The notes: generated by a model from the sequence alone, not told the origin. A stretch of DNA of 60,000 bases from Strigamia acuminata (GCA_949358305.1 OX442324.1:4658001-4718000); one strand, 5' to 3'; shown: positions 11,245-25,310, counted from the first letter of the stretch. Numbers and translations are program-made.

Positions 11245-11771
11245 TTAAAATATCACAAAGAAACAAAGAGAACAACAAGAGTCACGCTTTTTTCTAGGCG
11301 TTTGATTTTCTAAATTTGACATCTTGCATTAGTTGCCTGGCAACAATAAACCTATTTTTTTTTCACATTATTTTTCGCACGTTATGTTTTATCTCTGATT
11401 TTCTACACGTTTGATTTTATCGAAATTCCGATGGAAATTACACCGACAGAAAAAAATGAAACGAACAAGGAAGTGTGAGCTGAATGTAGGTCCAAACTTT
11501 TGCCTATATTGATTTAACTTGATTATGGTACGCTCAATGGGAATGTGTTGATATTTACCTTTGTCATTTTCATTTTTATTTCTTTTTTCGCTGCCATTGA
11601 TCTCGAAAAGTTGTAAAAAGCTTCCGTGAGTGGCCCTCCATCGAGGCTTACCCGCGGTTTTCTATTTATGGCACAACATGCTGAGATGCCTTTCATTCAA
11701 TTTGATAAAAATTCTACCAACGGCCACGGTCATCTGTCATTCCTGCATTCGTGTTCAACGTGTATGTCAAA
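11245..11771 (+). promoter_or_regulatory. Upstream region of the TTLL gene with an X-box-like motif
   Basis: At 11332-11344 the sequence GTTGCCTGGCAAC has two RFX half-sites (GTTGCC and GGCAAC), one base apart instead of the usual two or more. It lies about 430 bp before the ATG of the tubulin glutamylase. RFX factors drive ciliary genes through X-boxes in animals, so the position is plausible. Binding is inference. No ORF of note lies in this interval. Confidence 0.4.
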
Positions 11772-14102
11772 ATGTCCCGTGGAACTGGAAAGCCAATCAT
11801 TTATCGACTGAGTGAAACTGACGCACCGAAAATCTTAGAAGAGGTAGATTATCATTTTATATTTCCAATTTTTATTTTATTTTATTTTTGTTTTTATTTT
11901 TTATACTACAAAATTGTTCTAATCATTATTCTAGGTTTGCATTGAAAGAGGTTGGGTTGCATATGATGAAAATATCCACGGTAGAAATCAATGGAATTTA
12001 TGGTGGAAAGCAAGCCGTTGGCCCCCAGGTTCGAACGTATCCCGGTTTATTCCCGGCCAATACATCAATCATATTCCGCATGGTGGGCGCATCACTCGCA
12101 AAGACACTTTGGCCCGCCAGTTGAGATGTATGAGTCGTGTGTATGGCAATATATACAGTTTCAGTCCGCTCGCTTTTGTTCTCCCGCATGAATTTTTGAA
12201 ATTTATCAACGAATACAATAAGGTAAAAAAAGATATTTATTTCGAGAAGTAAACTTTTATGTTGTTCAGGATGTGGTTGTCATGGCAACACAACCTTCGG
12301 AACTCGGAAACCGATGTTTTCTTCTTTTTTTACCCCCCTTTTACTTGCTTTTGTCGGGTTTAGATGAAAGGGGGAATCGAATAACTCAGGCTGTTTTTTT
12401 TTGTCTGCCTGGGAGGTTGTGATTTCTATTGTGCTCTTTGAGTTTTATTATCGCTGGTATTATTTATGAAATGGAAGTTTCAATTATACTGAAACTAGAT
12501 TTATTTGGTGCTCGCATGTGGCGCATCAATGAATACATAGTGAATATTAACAAATCAAAAAATAAATGAAACGAAATGAAAAGAAAATTTCATACAAAAA
12601 AAAATGGAGGAAAATAAAATGTCAGGTGCAAATAAATTTGAACATTTCTACTTGTTTATCGTTTTCAGTTCAAGGACACAGCGAACAATTTCTGGATCTG
12701 TAAGCCAACCGATCAATCCGGGGGTCAAGGCATCCTTATATTCAACAACATCAATGATCTGATGTACAGCTCGAGTGTGGTGGTTCAAAAATACATCAGT
12801 CATCCGTTTCTAATATCCGGGTACAAATTCGATCTTCGTCTGTATGTTTTCGTGCCCAGTTACCATCCATTGGTCATCTACGTCCACCGCGCAGGCCTCG
12901 TGAGGTTTGGGACAGAGAAATATACGTTGAATACTCTACAGAATAAGTTTATCCATCTTACAAACACCTCAATCAATAAATACAGTCCTGGATTTGATGA
13001 CGGAAAGGGCTGCGTGGGGCCCGGCTGTAAATGGAGCTTTCATCAGTTACGACAGTTGTTTCGTCAACTGAAAATCTGCGATTGGTTTCTATGGCAAAGA
13101 ATTAGTTCTATAATAACCTTAACTCTTTTATGTCAAGTTCGAGAGGCCACTCGAATGGACAACACATTCGAGCTGTACGGCTTCGACGTCTTAGTGGACT
13201 GCGACCTACGACCGTGGCTGCTTGAAGTCAATCGCAATCCATCTCTTAATCAGGTACGACATAACTTTTTAAATTCAATCGTTTATAATTAAAATTTCAA
13301 ATTACAACAAAAAATTTAAATCTTCTGAAAATTTCTCTCGTCGATTGATCGATTCCGCAACGCCAAACCTTATAGTGGTTTTAAAAACGGCGCCATTTTG
13401 GATTCTGCTTAATGAATTTATTGCATTTTATTTGTTTATTTTGTTTTCAAGGATTCGGAAGTGGATGTTGACGTAAAGAAAGTAATGTTGCACGACTTAA
13501 TGGACCTGCTGGGACTAGAACAATGCCGCCTGTCGAAGAGCTTAACCATCCATCCGATTAACCGATTCCGGGAAGAACACTCTTGGCTGCTCCCAAACAA
13601 CAGAACGAAAAAAGTCGTGAGCGAAACCCTAATGCACAACAAAACAGTTCGAAAATCGCCCGATAACGTAAGCGTCGTGGACGAACGATCCAACGAATCC
13701 GACCAAAGTTCGTCCGACGAGCAGCGCAGTCTCGAGCGCTTCGGAAACCTGGTCATCAACAAGACTTCTCGGCGCAAAAAAACACTATCAAAAATAGATC
13801 AACCGCCCCAAATCTACCCCATACATTCTCTCATCACAATGAATCGTCAACCGCCCTCCAAAGTAGGACAATTCGTCCGCACCTTCCCCGTCCGTCCGTA
13901 CAAGCAAAGTTCGCCGAGCGAAGTGAGCATTCGTCCGACGGTCGTCGAAGTTCAATCCCTGATCAGATCGATGGAGAACGTTGCGAAAATGTTCCACAAA
14001 ACCAAGCAGAAAGATGTAATACAGACGGACGAGGAGTGCTGTAAAGCATTAAATGCAGTATTGGGCGAGGAAATTGAAGTGTGGGTTCCGTCACTCGATT
14101 GA
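11772..14102 (+). CDS. TTLL2: Tubulin tyrosine ligase-like protein, TTLL2-type polyglutamylase
   Basis: Adds glutamate chains to tubulin, typically in sperm flagella or cilia. Exons are 11772-11843, 11935-12222, 12669-13253 and 13452-14102; the frame is continuous for 531 aa. The first ~24 residues (KPIIYRLSET) and the next exon (ERGWVAYDE...WNLWWK) match the N-terminal part of TTLL2. The TTL ATP-grasp fold follows: FWICKP with the ATP-contacting lysine, a glycine-rich SGGQGI loop, DLRLYVFV, HLTNTSINK, and ELYGFDVLVD...WLLEVN with the metal-binding Glu and Asn. The glycine loop reads KPTDQSGGQGI, where mammalian TTLL2 has a basic SRGRGI. About 200 C-terminal residues in exon 4 are Ser/Arg-rich, probably disordered and not conserved as far as I can judge. 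Assignment to TTLL2 and not another TTLL rests on the N-terminal block. Confidence 0.92.
12276..12289 (+). promoter_or_regulatory. X-box motif (RFX site) in TTLL intron 2
   Basis: GTTGTCATGGCAAC is a perfect match to the 14-bp X-box consensus RYYNYYATRRNRAC. It sits 54 bp after exon 2 of a ciliary tubulin-modifying enzyme, where an RFX-controlled enhancer would make sense. Occupancy is inference. Confidence 0.5.
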
Positions 14103-15503
14103 GCGGCCTTCCGTTCTCGTTTTTTTTCCTCCTCCTTCATTCGCCACTGCCGTTGTTTGATGTATACCAAGTGTTTTATGTATTTTGCTCTCTGCTTTCT
14201 TTCCTATTAAATGGCTAAGGTTAGCAGATTGATTTTCTCAGTTGGATGTTTTTCAGAAACAGGAAATGTGTAACCTATATTTTGCTCAATTCAGTTCTTC
14301 AGTCAAATCAACTGAAATAAATGTTTATTGTCCACAAATGAATTATTATTGTTATTAAAAACAAATTATATTACTGTCCTAATAAAAAGTTTCGTTTCCA
14401 ATACATCAAGTGAGCTTTTTTTTGCCAAGTGCTTTTATATCTTACGTTTGAATTCAAGGTATAAATCATGTGCAATTGATGGGCTAATTACGAGTATGTA
14501 AGCACTACTTGTGTTTGGGATAATTCAGGGCAATTATCTTATCACTTTTATTTTGAGTGAGAAAAACTACAACTTTTGTTCGATTTTTGCGAGTATTTAT
14601 AGACACGATTAGATGACCTACTTGCATAAGCAAACGTCGAAACATCAAGCACTTGGAATTAAAAGGTAAATACTCTTTTTTTTTCATTTTTATTACGAGA
14701 AACAACGTCGGAATTAAGTACGTAATTAAACTGACTCTTCTCGCTTCTGACGTCACGATATCAGCATTCGTGATCCATTTGCGATATGAATATATAAGCG
14801 GAAGAACATCATAACAAATTAAAACGACTCAAATCCCTCAACAAATCGTTTAACATATATTTATATATATATATATATATACTGTATATGCATATACATA
14901 TATTTTTTTAATTTAATTTTATTCCTTTGAAATATTTGTCAGTAAATTACATCTAATCTGAACTCAAAATTTAAATTCCCGCACAACGAAACAAAATTTC
15001 AGCTAGAAATCTTTTTTTTTTCTACTTATTATTTTTTTTTTTACAGTTTCAAATGTCTAAATATCACGAGTGCAATATTTCTTACATTACCATAGCAACA
15101 ACAAAATCAAAATGTCAAACAACAAAAAGCTTTTGTGTGTGTTGCTGCTGCTAAAAGCACAGCAAATATCGGCACAATTAAAAAATACGAAAATACATTA
15201 TTTATAACCTCGTCAATAAATGAGACATTAAATGCAAATTTGACTCAAAAATAGAAATTCCTTCCCCCTAGCAGGTGCTATCACGCACCTGTTTATTAGC
15301 AAGTCACCTTTTCACGCAAATTACTTTCAACCCGTAGTAATATTTTGACAAGTGTGCACGGCATGACCTAGATAAACTAGATAGACTATTAATTGAACTA
15401 ATAACTATTTTTTTAATCGTAATTATTTAGATTTCTTATTTCCTTAATTCTTATTTTTGATACATTTTTCAACTCTTCCCTTGTCCCAACAACTGACTTC
15501 GGA
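14103..15503. other. Intergenic between TTLL and glutamate synthase
   Basis: The first ~220 bases are the TTLL 3' region; an AATAAA occurs at about 14316. A TA microsatellite lies at about 14858-14885. At 15086-15099 ATTACCATAGCAAC also fits the X-box consensus, but it lies downstream of both neighbouring genes, so its meaning is unclear. No coding region was recognised. Confidence 0.45.
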
Positions 15504-18500
15504 TTAAGCGCCGACAGTTGACATCAACTGGATCACTCCTCCGGGTCCTGGCAAACTGGTCGCAGTTGTAAGATCAAGATCAATCTGCCGAGCCGCTTGA
15601 CGCCCTTCGTTGATGGCATGAACGACCAATGATTGACCACGTCTACAGTCTATCAAAAAATCAATAAATTAAAAATCTAGCATCAACTAACACAATTTCT
15701 TCCAATTTACCTCCTGCCGCGTAAACCTTGCCAACACTAGCGTTGAACTTGCCGTTGGGAGTCAAAATATTCGATCTGGGATCCTCCTCTACTCCTAATT
15801 GGACGTTCAGATACTTCTCCGGGCCTAAAAATCCCATTGCCAGCAGAATTAAATCGGCCTTGTACGTTTTTTCCGAGCCTTCTACTTCCTTCATGCTCCA
15901 TCGACCCTTGTCATCCTTTGTCCACTCAACCTGGACGGTCTTAATTCCCGCCACCTGACCATTTCCGTCATCAATGAATTCCTGCAACAAATTTGAAACA
16001 TTTAAAATAAACAAACAAACAAACAAATAAACACCTATTTCAGTATACCTTGCTTAAAACTGAATACTGTCTCGGATCCTTCCCAAACTTCACCTTTACT
16101 TCATCGTGACCATAATCCACCCTGAATATTTTGGGCCACTGCGGCCAAGGATTGTCATCGGCACGACCTGGTGGGGGTTCAGGTAGAATTTCAAACGATG
16201 TAATACTTTTCGCACCCTGAAACAATTAAAACATTAAATTAAATCAATTAAATCAATTAATTTTGTTAATAATAATAATAATACCTGACGTAGGGCAGTT
16301 CCAATACAATCGCATCCAGTGTCACCGCCACCCACAACAAGAACGTCCTTGTTTTTGGCAGTCAGTACACCTAAATCGATGTCATCTCCCATTTGTATTT
16401 TCTGCCATCGCTCCAAGAACGACATGGCAAAATAAATACCTTCCAACTGACGACCTAAATACAAATGATTAATTAATCAATTTCCAGCAAAAATTTCATT
16501 TGTTTGAAAACCTGGAATAGGCAGATCCCTGGGCCAAGTAGCTCCTGTTGTCACAAGCACTGCATCATACTGCTTTAATAGGTCTAAACCGTTTAAATCT
16601 GAGCCCACATTCACACCGGTTTGGAATATAATTCCTTCCGCAGCCATAAGTTCAACTCGACGTTGTACAACCTTTCAAAAAATTCAAATTCAAATGAAAA
16701 ACAGCACACGAATAAAAAAATAGTAATTTACTTACCGCTTTACTTAATTTCATGGTAGGAATTCCGTACTGCAGTAATCCACCAATCCTGTTGTTTCTTT
16801 CGTAAACCGTGACCAAATGTCCAGCCTTTTTCATTTTTTTTAAATTAAAATTTACTTAATTAATTAAATTAATTTAATTATTACTTTATTTAGTTGTGCT
16901 GCCGCAGCCATTCCCGACGGACCGCTCCCAATGACCGCCACCATTTTCCCACTTCGTTTAAGTGGCGGTTCTGGTTTGATCCAACCACGTTCAAACGCAT
17001 TATCGATAATGGCGCATTCGATATTTTTAATCGTAACTGCGGGTTCGTTAATTCCCAACACACATGCTCCTTCGCACGGTGCAGGGCACACTCGTCCTGT
17101 GAACTCCGGAAAATTGTTTGTTTGAAGAAGTTGTTTCAGAGCTTCTTCCCAATTATCCTGTCAATTAAAAAACAAAAAACATACATTTCACACTTTTAAA
17201 TCCAATTCAAATTAAATATACCTGATAAATCAAATCGTTCCATTTAGGGATGATGTTTCCCAATGGACACCCGTGACTCGATTGGCAAAACGGTACACCG
17301 CATTCCATACAACGTGCAGCTTGGACTTTCAATCCCTTGCGCACGCGCGGGAAGTTATAAATCTCGTTCCAGTCCTTCATTCTCTCGTCGGGTGGTCTGT
17401 AAGGGGCCGTCTCGCGTTTATACTTCATAAAACCCCTTGCAAGAGAAGAACAAAAAATTAAAATGCATAAAAAAATGCGAACAAATTGAATTAAATCGTG
17501 TAATTAAACCTCATTTTATCCAAACCAGCATTCATTTTCTTCTCAGTTAATTGTCCATCGGGAACCATAGCTTCAATATCACAGATATTGTTATTTTTGG
17601 CAACGCTTTCGGCTTCCTCCGCTTTCTCCTTTTCTTCGGCCATTTCCAACAACACTCTTTGGTAATCTTTAGGAAACACCTGTCAAACATAATTAAATTA
17701 GGATTAAAAAAAAATTTTTTTAAATCAAAATCTCATTAAATTTACTTTAACAAAATCTTTAGCAGGCGCAGGCCATTCCTTTATGAGAGCTGCTGCAACT
17801 TCTGAACCAGTTTTCTCATGAAACTCCACCAACAAATCGTACACAAACTTTAAATCGTCATCTTTATCGAGGGGCAAGAGATCCACAATTTCCTTATTAC
17901 ATACATCGTAAAAACTTTTATCCCTAAAAAAAAATAATAATAATATTAATAAGTAATTCAATTCCGTTTACAAGCACCACGAAAAGTACAAAAAGAAAAA
18001 GAAAAAATTCAAGCATGCCGAGAACACATTGAACTAACCTCCAACTTCAAGCAAGCAATCAACCAAGCGAGACATAGAAAATTGAATCATTTCTTAAGTT
18101 ACACAAATTGTTCAATGAAATCAAATAAAGAAAAAATAAAAACGGGAAAAGTAATCACTTATTCAAAATGAAGGCCAATCCACCGGACATTCCAGCAGCA
18201 AAATTCTTTCCGGTTGGACCGAGAATTAAAGCCACACCACCAGTCATGTATTCGCAACCGTGATCACCGCACCCCTAGACAAAAACAAGTGCAAATTATT
18301 CAAAAGTGAGCCGAAATACTCATTTCCCACCTCGACAACTGCGATCGCTCCTGAATTCCTCACGCAAAACCGCTCTGCAGCAGTTCCTCTAAAGAAGGCT
18401 TTCCCTGATGTAGCGCCGTAAAGACACACGTTACCAACAATGATATTTTTGTCCGATTGGAAATCGGATGGAAGATCTTTTGGAGGATAAATAACGATGT

Positions 18501-21500
18501 TTCCACCCGATAACCCCTTCCCAACGTAATCATTAGAATCGCCTTCTAACGTCACTGAAATACCCTTAGCCATAAAAGCACAGAAACTCTGACCAGCAGA
18601 TCCTTTCATGTCAATAATAATACTGTTGTCGCTCATGCCGTTTTCCCCATATTTTCTATTTAAAAAAAAAAATTATTTTAAGTTATTTTTCAAAATCTTT
18701 CGTTTGACAATAATTACATAGAGATTAAGTAACTTAAAGTTGAAGCAAAGGCTCGATCTTCGTTCCTGATGTTCATTTTGATCTCAATTTGCTTTTGTTT
18801 GCCATCCAAAACGGGCTTCGATTGGAGAATTAATTCGTTATCCTGAATTAATTAAAAAAAATAAAATTTGTAAACAAAAATTTCACATTTTTTTTTTATT
18901 TTTATATTTTTGATTTTTACAAGGCGTTTGTCCAATTGGAAGTCCTGGGCGATGGAACCTCCAACGATATTAGTAGTTGGCCTTAAACTAAGTGCACTTA
19001 TCAAAATCGGACCAAAATCTAACGTTGCTGCTTTGGGGTTATCAAACTTCGATCGAACTTTCAACATATCAGTTCGTCCAACCAATTCTTGGAATTTACG
19101 TATTCCTAATTTAGCCATAATTGAACGCACCTAAAAAAAAAAATTAATTGTTACGCACATTTATTTATTACATTTATTTATTTTCGTCGCAAATATACCT
19201 CTTCTGCTAAAAGAAAACAGTAATTGACCACATGTTCTGGCTTTCCCTCGAATTTCTTCCTCAATTCCGGATCCTGAGTGGCTACCCCGACAGGACACGT
19301 GTTGAGATGACATTTTCTCATCATTGTACATCCCAAAACTATCAAAGGTGCCGTCGAAAAGCCAAATTCATCGGCTCCGAGCAAAGCACCAACGATAACA
19401 TCAAAACCTTTATTCAAAAATATAAATTTATTTCACAAAAAAAAAATTAATGAATTAAATTTAAAATACCTGTCCGAATTTGTCCATCTACTTGTAATAC
19501 AATCCTAGACCTCAAGTTATTCATGGTGAGAGTCTGATGAGTCTCCGACAAACCCAATTCCCACGGCAGACCGGCATTTTTAATTCCAGTCCAACTGCTT
19601 GCTCCCGTCCCGCCTTCATAGCCGGAAATTGTAATATGCTCCGATTTACCCTGTAAAATCAATTCAGTATTACTTCCCACCAAAAATCCATAAAAATCCT
19701 CACCTTTGCAACTCCAGATGCTACAACACCGACCCCCATTTCCGACACCAACTTCACCGAAATGCGCGCATTCGGGTTTGCACATTTCAAATCGTAAATA
19801 AGCTGCGGAAATAAAAATAAATTAATAAAGTAAATAAAAAAATATATATTATTCCCCCCAACACCAACAAATACCTCAGCTAAATCCTCAATCGAATAAA
19901 TGTCATGATGAGGCGGTGGACTAATCAAACCGACACCTGGAATCGAATGTCGTGTTTTGGCAATGAGTTCAGTCACCTTGAATTATTTCAATTTAAAATT
20001 AAAAATATAATAATAATAATAATAATAAACAAAACAAAAAAAACATACTTTGTAACCAGGTAATTCTCCACCTTCTCCCGGCTTAGCACCTTGTGCCATT
20101 TTAATTTGTAGATCGTCCGAGTTTGCCAGATAAGCGCTGGTTACGCCGAACCTTCCAGATGCCACCTGTAAATAATTAAAATTTAAAAAAATAAATAATA
20201 TTAAATAATAATAATTTTTTAAAAATCCTAAACCTGTTTTATGGCTGATCGAGCATTAAATTGAGGATCTTGATTCAAATATCGATCGGGATTTTCCCCT
20301 CCTTCGCCAGTATTCGACTTCCCCCCAATTCTATTCATGGCGACTGCAAGTGCCGTGTGCGCTTCCATAGATATAGACCCGAAACTCATCGCCCCCGTAA
20401 CAAATCTTTTAACTATTTCGGTGGCTGGTTCAACCTCCGATATGTCGACGGCTTTGTCCGAATACACGAGCTCCAATTGGCCTCGCAAAGTGCACGCACG
20501 AATAGACTCCATACAACTACCCACAAATTTATCGTACGCATTAATATCATTGGATTTAGCGGCTTCCTAATTTGAAAAAAAATTAAAATAAGAAATTATC
20601 ATCAAAAATAAAAAATAAAAAATAAAAAATAAAAAGCGCGAGAATCTCACTTGAATATTCGCAATGTTCATCGGTTCATTAATATGTCTTTCCCCTCCAC
20701 TTCTCCAGTGATAAAAGCCTGGATTTCTCAAAATGAGCGTGTCGCTCTCGTTCGGACTGTAGGCCAAGCCGTGTCGTTGGAGGGCGTCGTCGGCCAACGT
20801 TTGAAAAGTAGCTCCACTGAGACGAGAGATGGTTCCTTTGAAGCATTTGTCGATGACTTCTGAAGAAAGACCAACAGCTTCGAAAATTTGTGCGCCTTTA
20901 TAACTCTGTAGAGTTGAAATGCCCATTTTAGCCATCACTTTTGAAATTCCTCGCGCCATTGCTTCCACATAGTTGTCGAAAATCTCTTGGTTAGTCAGCG
21001 GTGGGGTCACGAGACCTTCGTCGCGCAGTCTGTGAATCATTTCGAACACCAAATACGGACAGATGGCATCAGCTCCATACCCGAGCAAGACGCACACGTG
21101 ATGGACTTCCCGAACTTCTCCGGTCTCGAGTACGAGTCCTACTTTCATTCTCTGCCTCTCGTTGATCAAATGATGGTGAGTTGCGCCCAAAGCCAATAAA
21201 GCACTGAAATAAATAAATAAATAATTTTTTTTTTAAATTTCAAAAATTTCTACAATTTAATTTTTTCAAATACCTAACAGGAACAAAATTCGGACCGGCT
21301 CTTCTATCTGTTAAAACCACCAATTGATAACCAGATTTGGCAGCTGCGCATGCCTCGTCGCAAACTCGATTCAACGTTTTCAACAAACCCTGATCACCCT
21401 CTGAAATCGGGTAGACCGTCTCGATAACTTTAGTCTGAAACATGCACGAAAAACGTATGTAAAACCCAAAAAAAAATGAAAGGAGAATAAAAGTAAAAAG

Positions 21501-24500
21501 CGGAAAATGTAATTCAAACAAAACCAATGTAATTTCCTACCTTCCAGCCTTTATATGCATTCGTTTTTAACACTTCCAAATCTTTGAGAGACAAAATAGG
21601 TTGTTTAAGAAACAATCTTCGACACTGCTCAGCACTTGGTTCCAGAATGTTGGCTTGCGGACCAATTGGACAGGCCTAAACATTAATTAAATACCCGTCT
21701 ATTGTAACTTGACATTGTACAAGCAAAAATTACAATTAACTAGATCAACTGGGCTTCAAATCCCCTCGCACGGACGACCTAACACATTTCTAACATAATT
21801 CAATATCAATCACTTTGAAGCCAACAGGATCCTGGATCTAAATCTAGAACTCGAAGGTCAACCTAGAGTGAGTTTTGAGCATTTCTCTCGTGACCGAAGG
21901 GTTTTGACTGCGCAGTTTTCCACGTACCAACGACATGACCACACTTTCGCGAAATGGGTCAATCGGTGGATTGGTGACCTGGGCAAACAGTTGCTTGAAG
22001 TAGTCGTATATGAGCGGCTGGAAATTGGACAAGCACGCCAAAGGTGCGTCGTTTCCCATGCTGCCCAAAGCTTCCTTCCTAATGTTCAAGACGTAAATAA
22101 AATAAGAAAAAAAACAACACATTAGAAATTAATCATCTTGGGCTCGGCTACATCGTGTTTACACCAGCAACTATAATTCGGCAATTCCCGTTTTCTCATA
22201 CCGCCAGCTAAACTTTATTAACTTCAAACGAAAACAAACAAAAAAAAGAAACATAGTAAAAACATTATTACAATTTACTAATTGCTTACTTCGTTTGAAC
22301 CATTGGTAAAAGTAAAAGAGTTAACGTTTCCACTGTGTAGCCGAACATAGATAAACGTCTGTCGCTCAATGCCGGACCATTTACGGCCGTATCGCCAACC
22401 GAATCGGTGTTAATGTCCATGGGATCATGTGCTGCGTATAAATCGTCCATCGTGATCTTGAAAAAAAATAATCAATCAATCAATCAATCAATCAATCAAC
22501 ATATTGTTCAAAAATCTCCTACCAATTCTTTTAACCACTCTCCAAGTGGTCGTTTTCGAGAGATTTCCAACTTCAATTCCTCGTCACGAGTGAATATCTT
22601 TTCTTGCGTGTCCACCAACAACATCCTACCGGGTTTCAAGCGCCCCTTTAGCAGAATGTTACTGTGGTCCACGTCTAGCACACCAACTTCACTAGCCATG
22701 ACCATTATGTTATCTTTAGTTACGTAATATCTAGCAGGTCGTAGGCCATTTCGGTCTAGAACAGCCCCAATGAAACGACCGTCGGTGAACGTCAACAAAG
22801 CTTAAAACAAAACTTATTAACAATTTTTTTCTTCCCCTTATTTCATTCAATTATTAATTACCAGGTCCATCCCAGGGTTCCATGGCACATGCACTCCACT
22901 GATAAAACGCTTTCTTATCCTCGTGCATCAATTTGTCGTTGTGCCATGCTTCCGGAACCATTGTTATCACGGCCTAATTTCGTTTCAAATAAAAAATTAT
23001 AAAGAATTAATATCACCAAAAATAAATCCGCTTTTTTAATTCGTCATTGTTTGTGGTAATTAGAAGAGGATTCTAACGTAAATTAAATATTCATTGATAA
23101 AATGAAAAAGAAAAATTACTTCGGGTAGTAATCGTCCACCAGCCATGACTAAAAACTCCAAAACGCAATCAAAACTTCCAGAATCGGATAAACCAGGTTC
23201 GACGACTGGATACAGTTTTTTCAGATCATCTCCAAAGATACTGCTTTTCATTACGCCCTCTCTTGCTTGCATCAAATTTATATTTCCACGCAGCGTGTTG
23301 ATTTCACCATTGTGAGCAAGACAACTGTCGGATGAGAATTAAAACATTTGATTAAAGTACGGATAAAACAATAAACAAGAAAAACTCATCTACCGCATTG
23401 GATGCGCCCTTTCCCAACTAGGAAAAGTATTGGTGGAAAATCGAGCGTGTACTAGAGCAAGATATGCTTCGTAATCGGGATGATGAAGGTCAGGAAAATA
23501 TTCCCAGAGTTGTGTCGACGTAAATTGGCCCTTCAAGTAACATCACTATACATTAATTCCAATTCAGACATTATATAATGACACACACGTGTTTACTTTG
23601 TACACAATTGTCTCCGTCGATAAACTGCAAATATAAAACCGAATCGTGCCATTTCGGGGAATCCGATGAGATGCTTGTTTACGCAGGATAAATACCTAAT
23701 AAAAAATTTTAATAAAAAAAATTATTATTGTTATATAAACACATAAAAATACTTTTTATTTTCATTTTTTCATTTTTTCATTTTTTTGAAAAACATTAAA
23801 ACCGTCTTAATTACGCAATTACAATTACAAATCAGGATTTCAATGATGAAATTATTTGCGTAATAATTTATTCAAATTAAAGATTAAATGGATCATCAAG
23901 GCCACATTACTTTTATTGCCATCACTTGATTTTAATTTATCATTTACAATTGCTGGCCACTTGCCGCCGCCGCTTCCATTCACATGTATACTTCAGCACA
24001 AAAGAACCATTAAAATTAAAACTTTGATACAAAAAAAAGAAAATTTACGATTAGAATTTGGCACCGGATCAAAAACCATTATAGGTCTACTCGTGTCTGC
24101 GCCATTCTGTGCAGCAAAACATGGCATGTTCGTAAATAATTAATACCTTCACAGTGCAATTGTGGGAACCAAAATATATGGCCAAAAGCCAGAAACAAAT
24201 GGGAAAGATGGAAAAAAAAATAAAACACTGCGTGCGTTAGATCAATATTTAGACGTCTAAATAGTGATAAAAATATGTTTTATTACTGTGTGCTGATAAC
24301 AAGTGAATAAACTCAAACCATCAAATTTATATGTATATAGATTTTTATTACCTGTCTTTTTAAACTGTCCTTCTCGAAGTCTCCTGTGACAAACACTTGT
24401 CTCATAAATGGCTCCCTTTTTTTGGCTACCTGGCCAATTGTACTGTCGTCAACAGGTACAGTTCGCCAACAAATAACCTGAAGATAAAAATTAAAAATAG

Positions 24501-25310
24501 ACAAGTGTAAAATTATCAATCTCTGTATTCAATTAATTGACCGCACACAATAAACTGCAATTATTTAACAGATGGTGAAACGAATTATATATATAAATAT
24601 ATCGACTCAAAAAAATAAAAGTTAGAAAAAATAAATAAATGAAAGTTTAATAAAAATAGAAACAAAAAAATTTATCGTGGTTTACGTAATACATTGACAT
24701 TCAGCAAACTATAAAAACAAATAAATCATTTAAGATTATATAAAGCATCCGCACCTTTAAGTTGCATTCCAGGGCAAGTTCTTCAAACTGTTTTTCTGCT
24801 TCCTTTGCACTTTTTTCATCCAAGAAAAAAATTCCAGTCGCGTACTTGCCAAGTGAGGGAAGAGAAATTCCATTTTCGCGTCTGTTAATGTTTTAAACAA
24901 TTTATATTATACATTTTTTTTGTTCATAATTTTTTTTATATCATTAAAAAAAATTGATTTACTGTATTTCATTAGAATAATATTTATGCGGGATTGTCGT
25001 TACAACGCCAGCTCCATCGCCTGTATCATTATCGCAAGCACAAGCGCCTCGATGCTCCATTCTAATTGATATGGTCTCAGCATCTTCCAAAATCTTTTTT
25101 TTTTTTTTTTATATATATATAAAAAAAAATGTTTTAATAAATGTTAAATTATTTTTTTGGGGTGGAAAGAGATTTTTTTTTTATTTTTTTTTTACACACT
25201 TTGTGCGAACGAATTCCATCAATACTGACGATAAATCCAACTCCACACGCATCTTTTTCGAATGTTGGGTCATAAAGGCCCTGTTTGGGAGGTAGTCCAC
25301 AATCAGCCAT
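15504..25310 (-). CDS. GOGAT: Glutamate synthase (NADH), fused GltB-GltD type
   Basis: Makes two glutamates from glutamine and 2-oxoglutarate with NADH. Thirty-four coding exons join in one frame to 2049 aa. Reading downward they start at 25310, 25093, 24881, 24477, 23695, 23530, 23324, 22973, 22800, 22456, 22078, 21675, 21434, 21203, 20566, 20165, 19976, 19802, 19650, 19407, 19130, 18842, 18655, 18274, 17923, 17679, 17435, 17157, 16825, 16671, 16454, 16216, 15981 and 15649. The Ntn amidotransferase nucleophile is Cys22 (DACGVGF) after a 21-residue propeptide. EHRGAC, HNGEINT, the FMN-binding synthase domain ([17 protein letters not shown]), a 3Fe-4S site ([15 protein letters not shown]) and the Gly-rich C-domain (MSGGLAF) follow. 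The GltD-like part has [18 protein letters not shown], the FAD motif VIGSGPSG and the dinucleotide motif GGGDTG. Exon 29's acceptor lacks a pyrimidine tract. NADH use is inferred from animal homologues. Confidence 0.97.
22470..22499. repeat. (ATCA)n microsatellite in a glutamate synthase intron
   Basis: About seven uninterrupted ATCA units, between coding exons 9 and 10. Likely length-polymorphic. Confidence 0.9.

Noticed and set aside
15086-15099. X-box consensus match between TTLL and glutamate synthase
   Set aside because: It lies downstream of the 3' ends of both genes, with no ciliary gene start nearby, so it is probably a chance match and is mentioned only in the gap entry.
20261-20575. 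Plus-strand ORFs over the glutamate synthase exons
   Set aside because: Antisense shadows of conserved minus-strand exons; they contain no domains and end with the exons.
21844-21927. Open extension of glutamate synthase exon 11 ([15 protein letters not shown])
   Set aside because: It reads openly into the intron, but the family sequence requires a join from TTG at 21928 to exon 12 (GCCTGTCCA). The donor GTACGT is present and phases agree.
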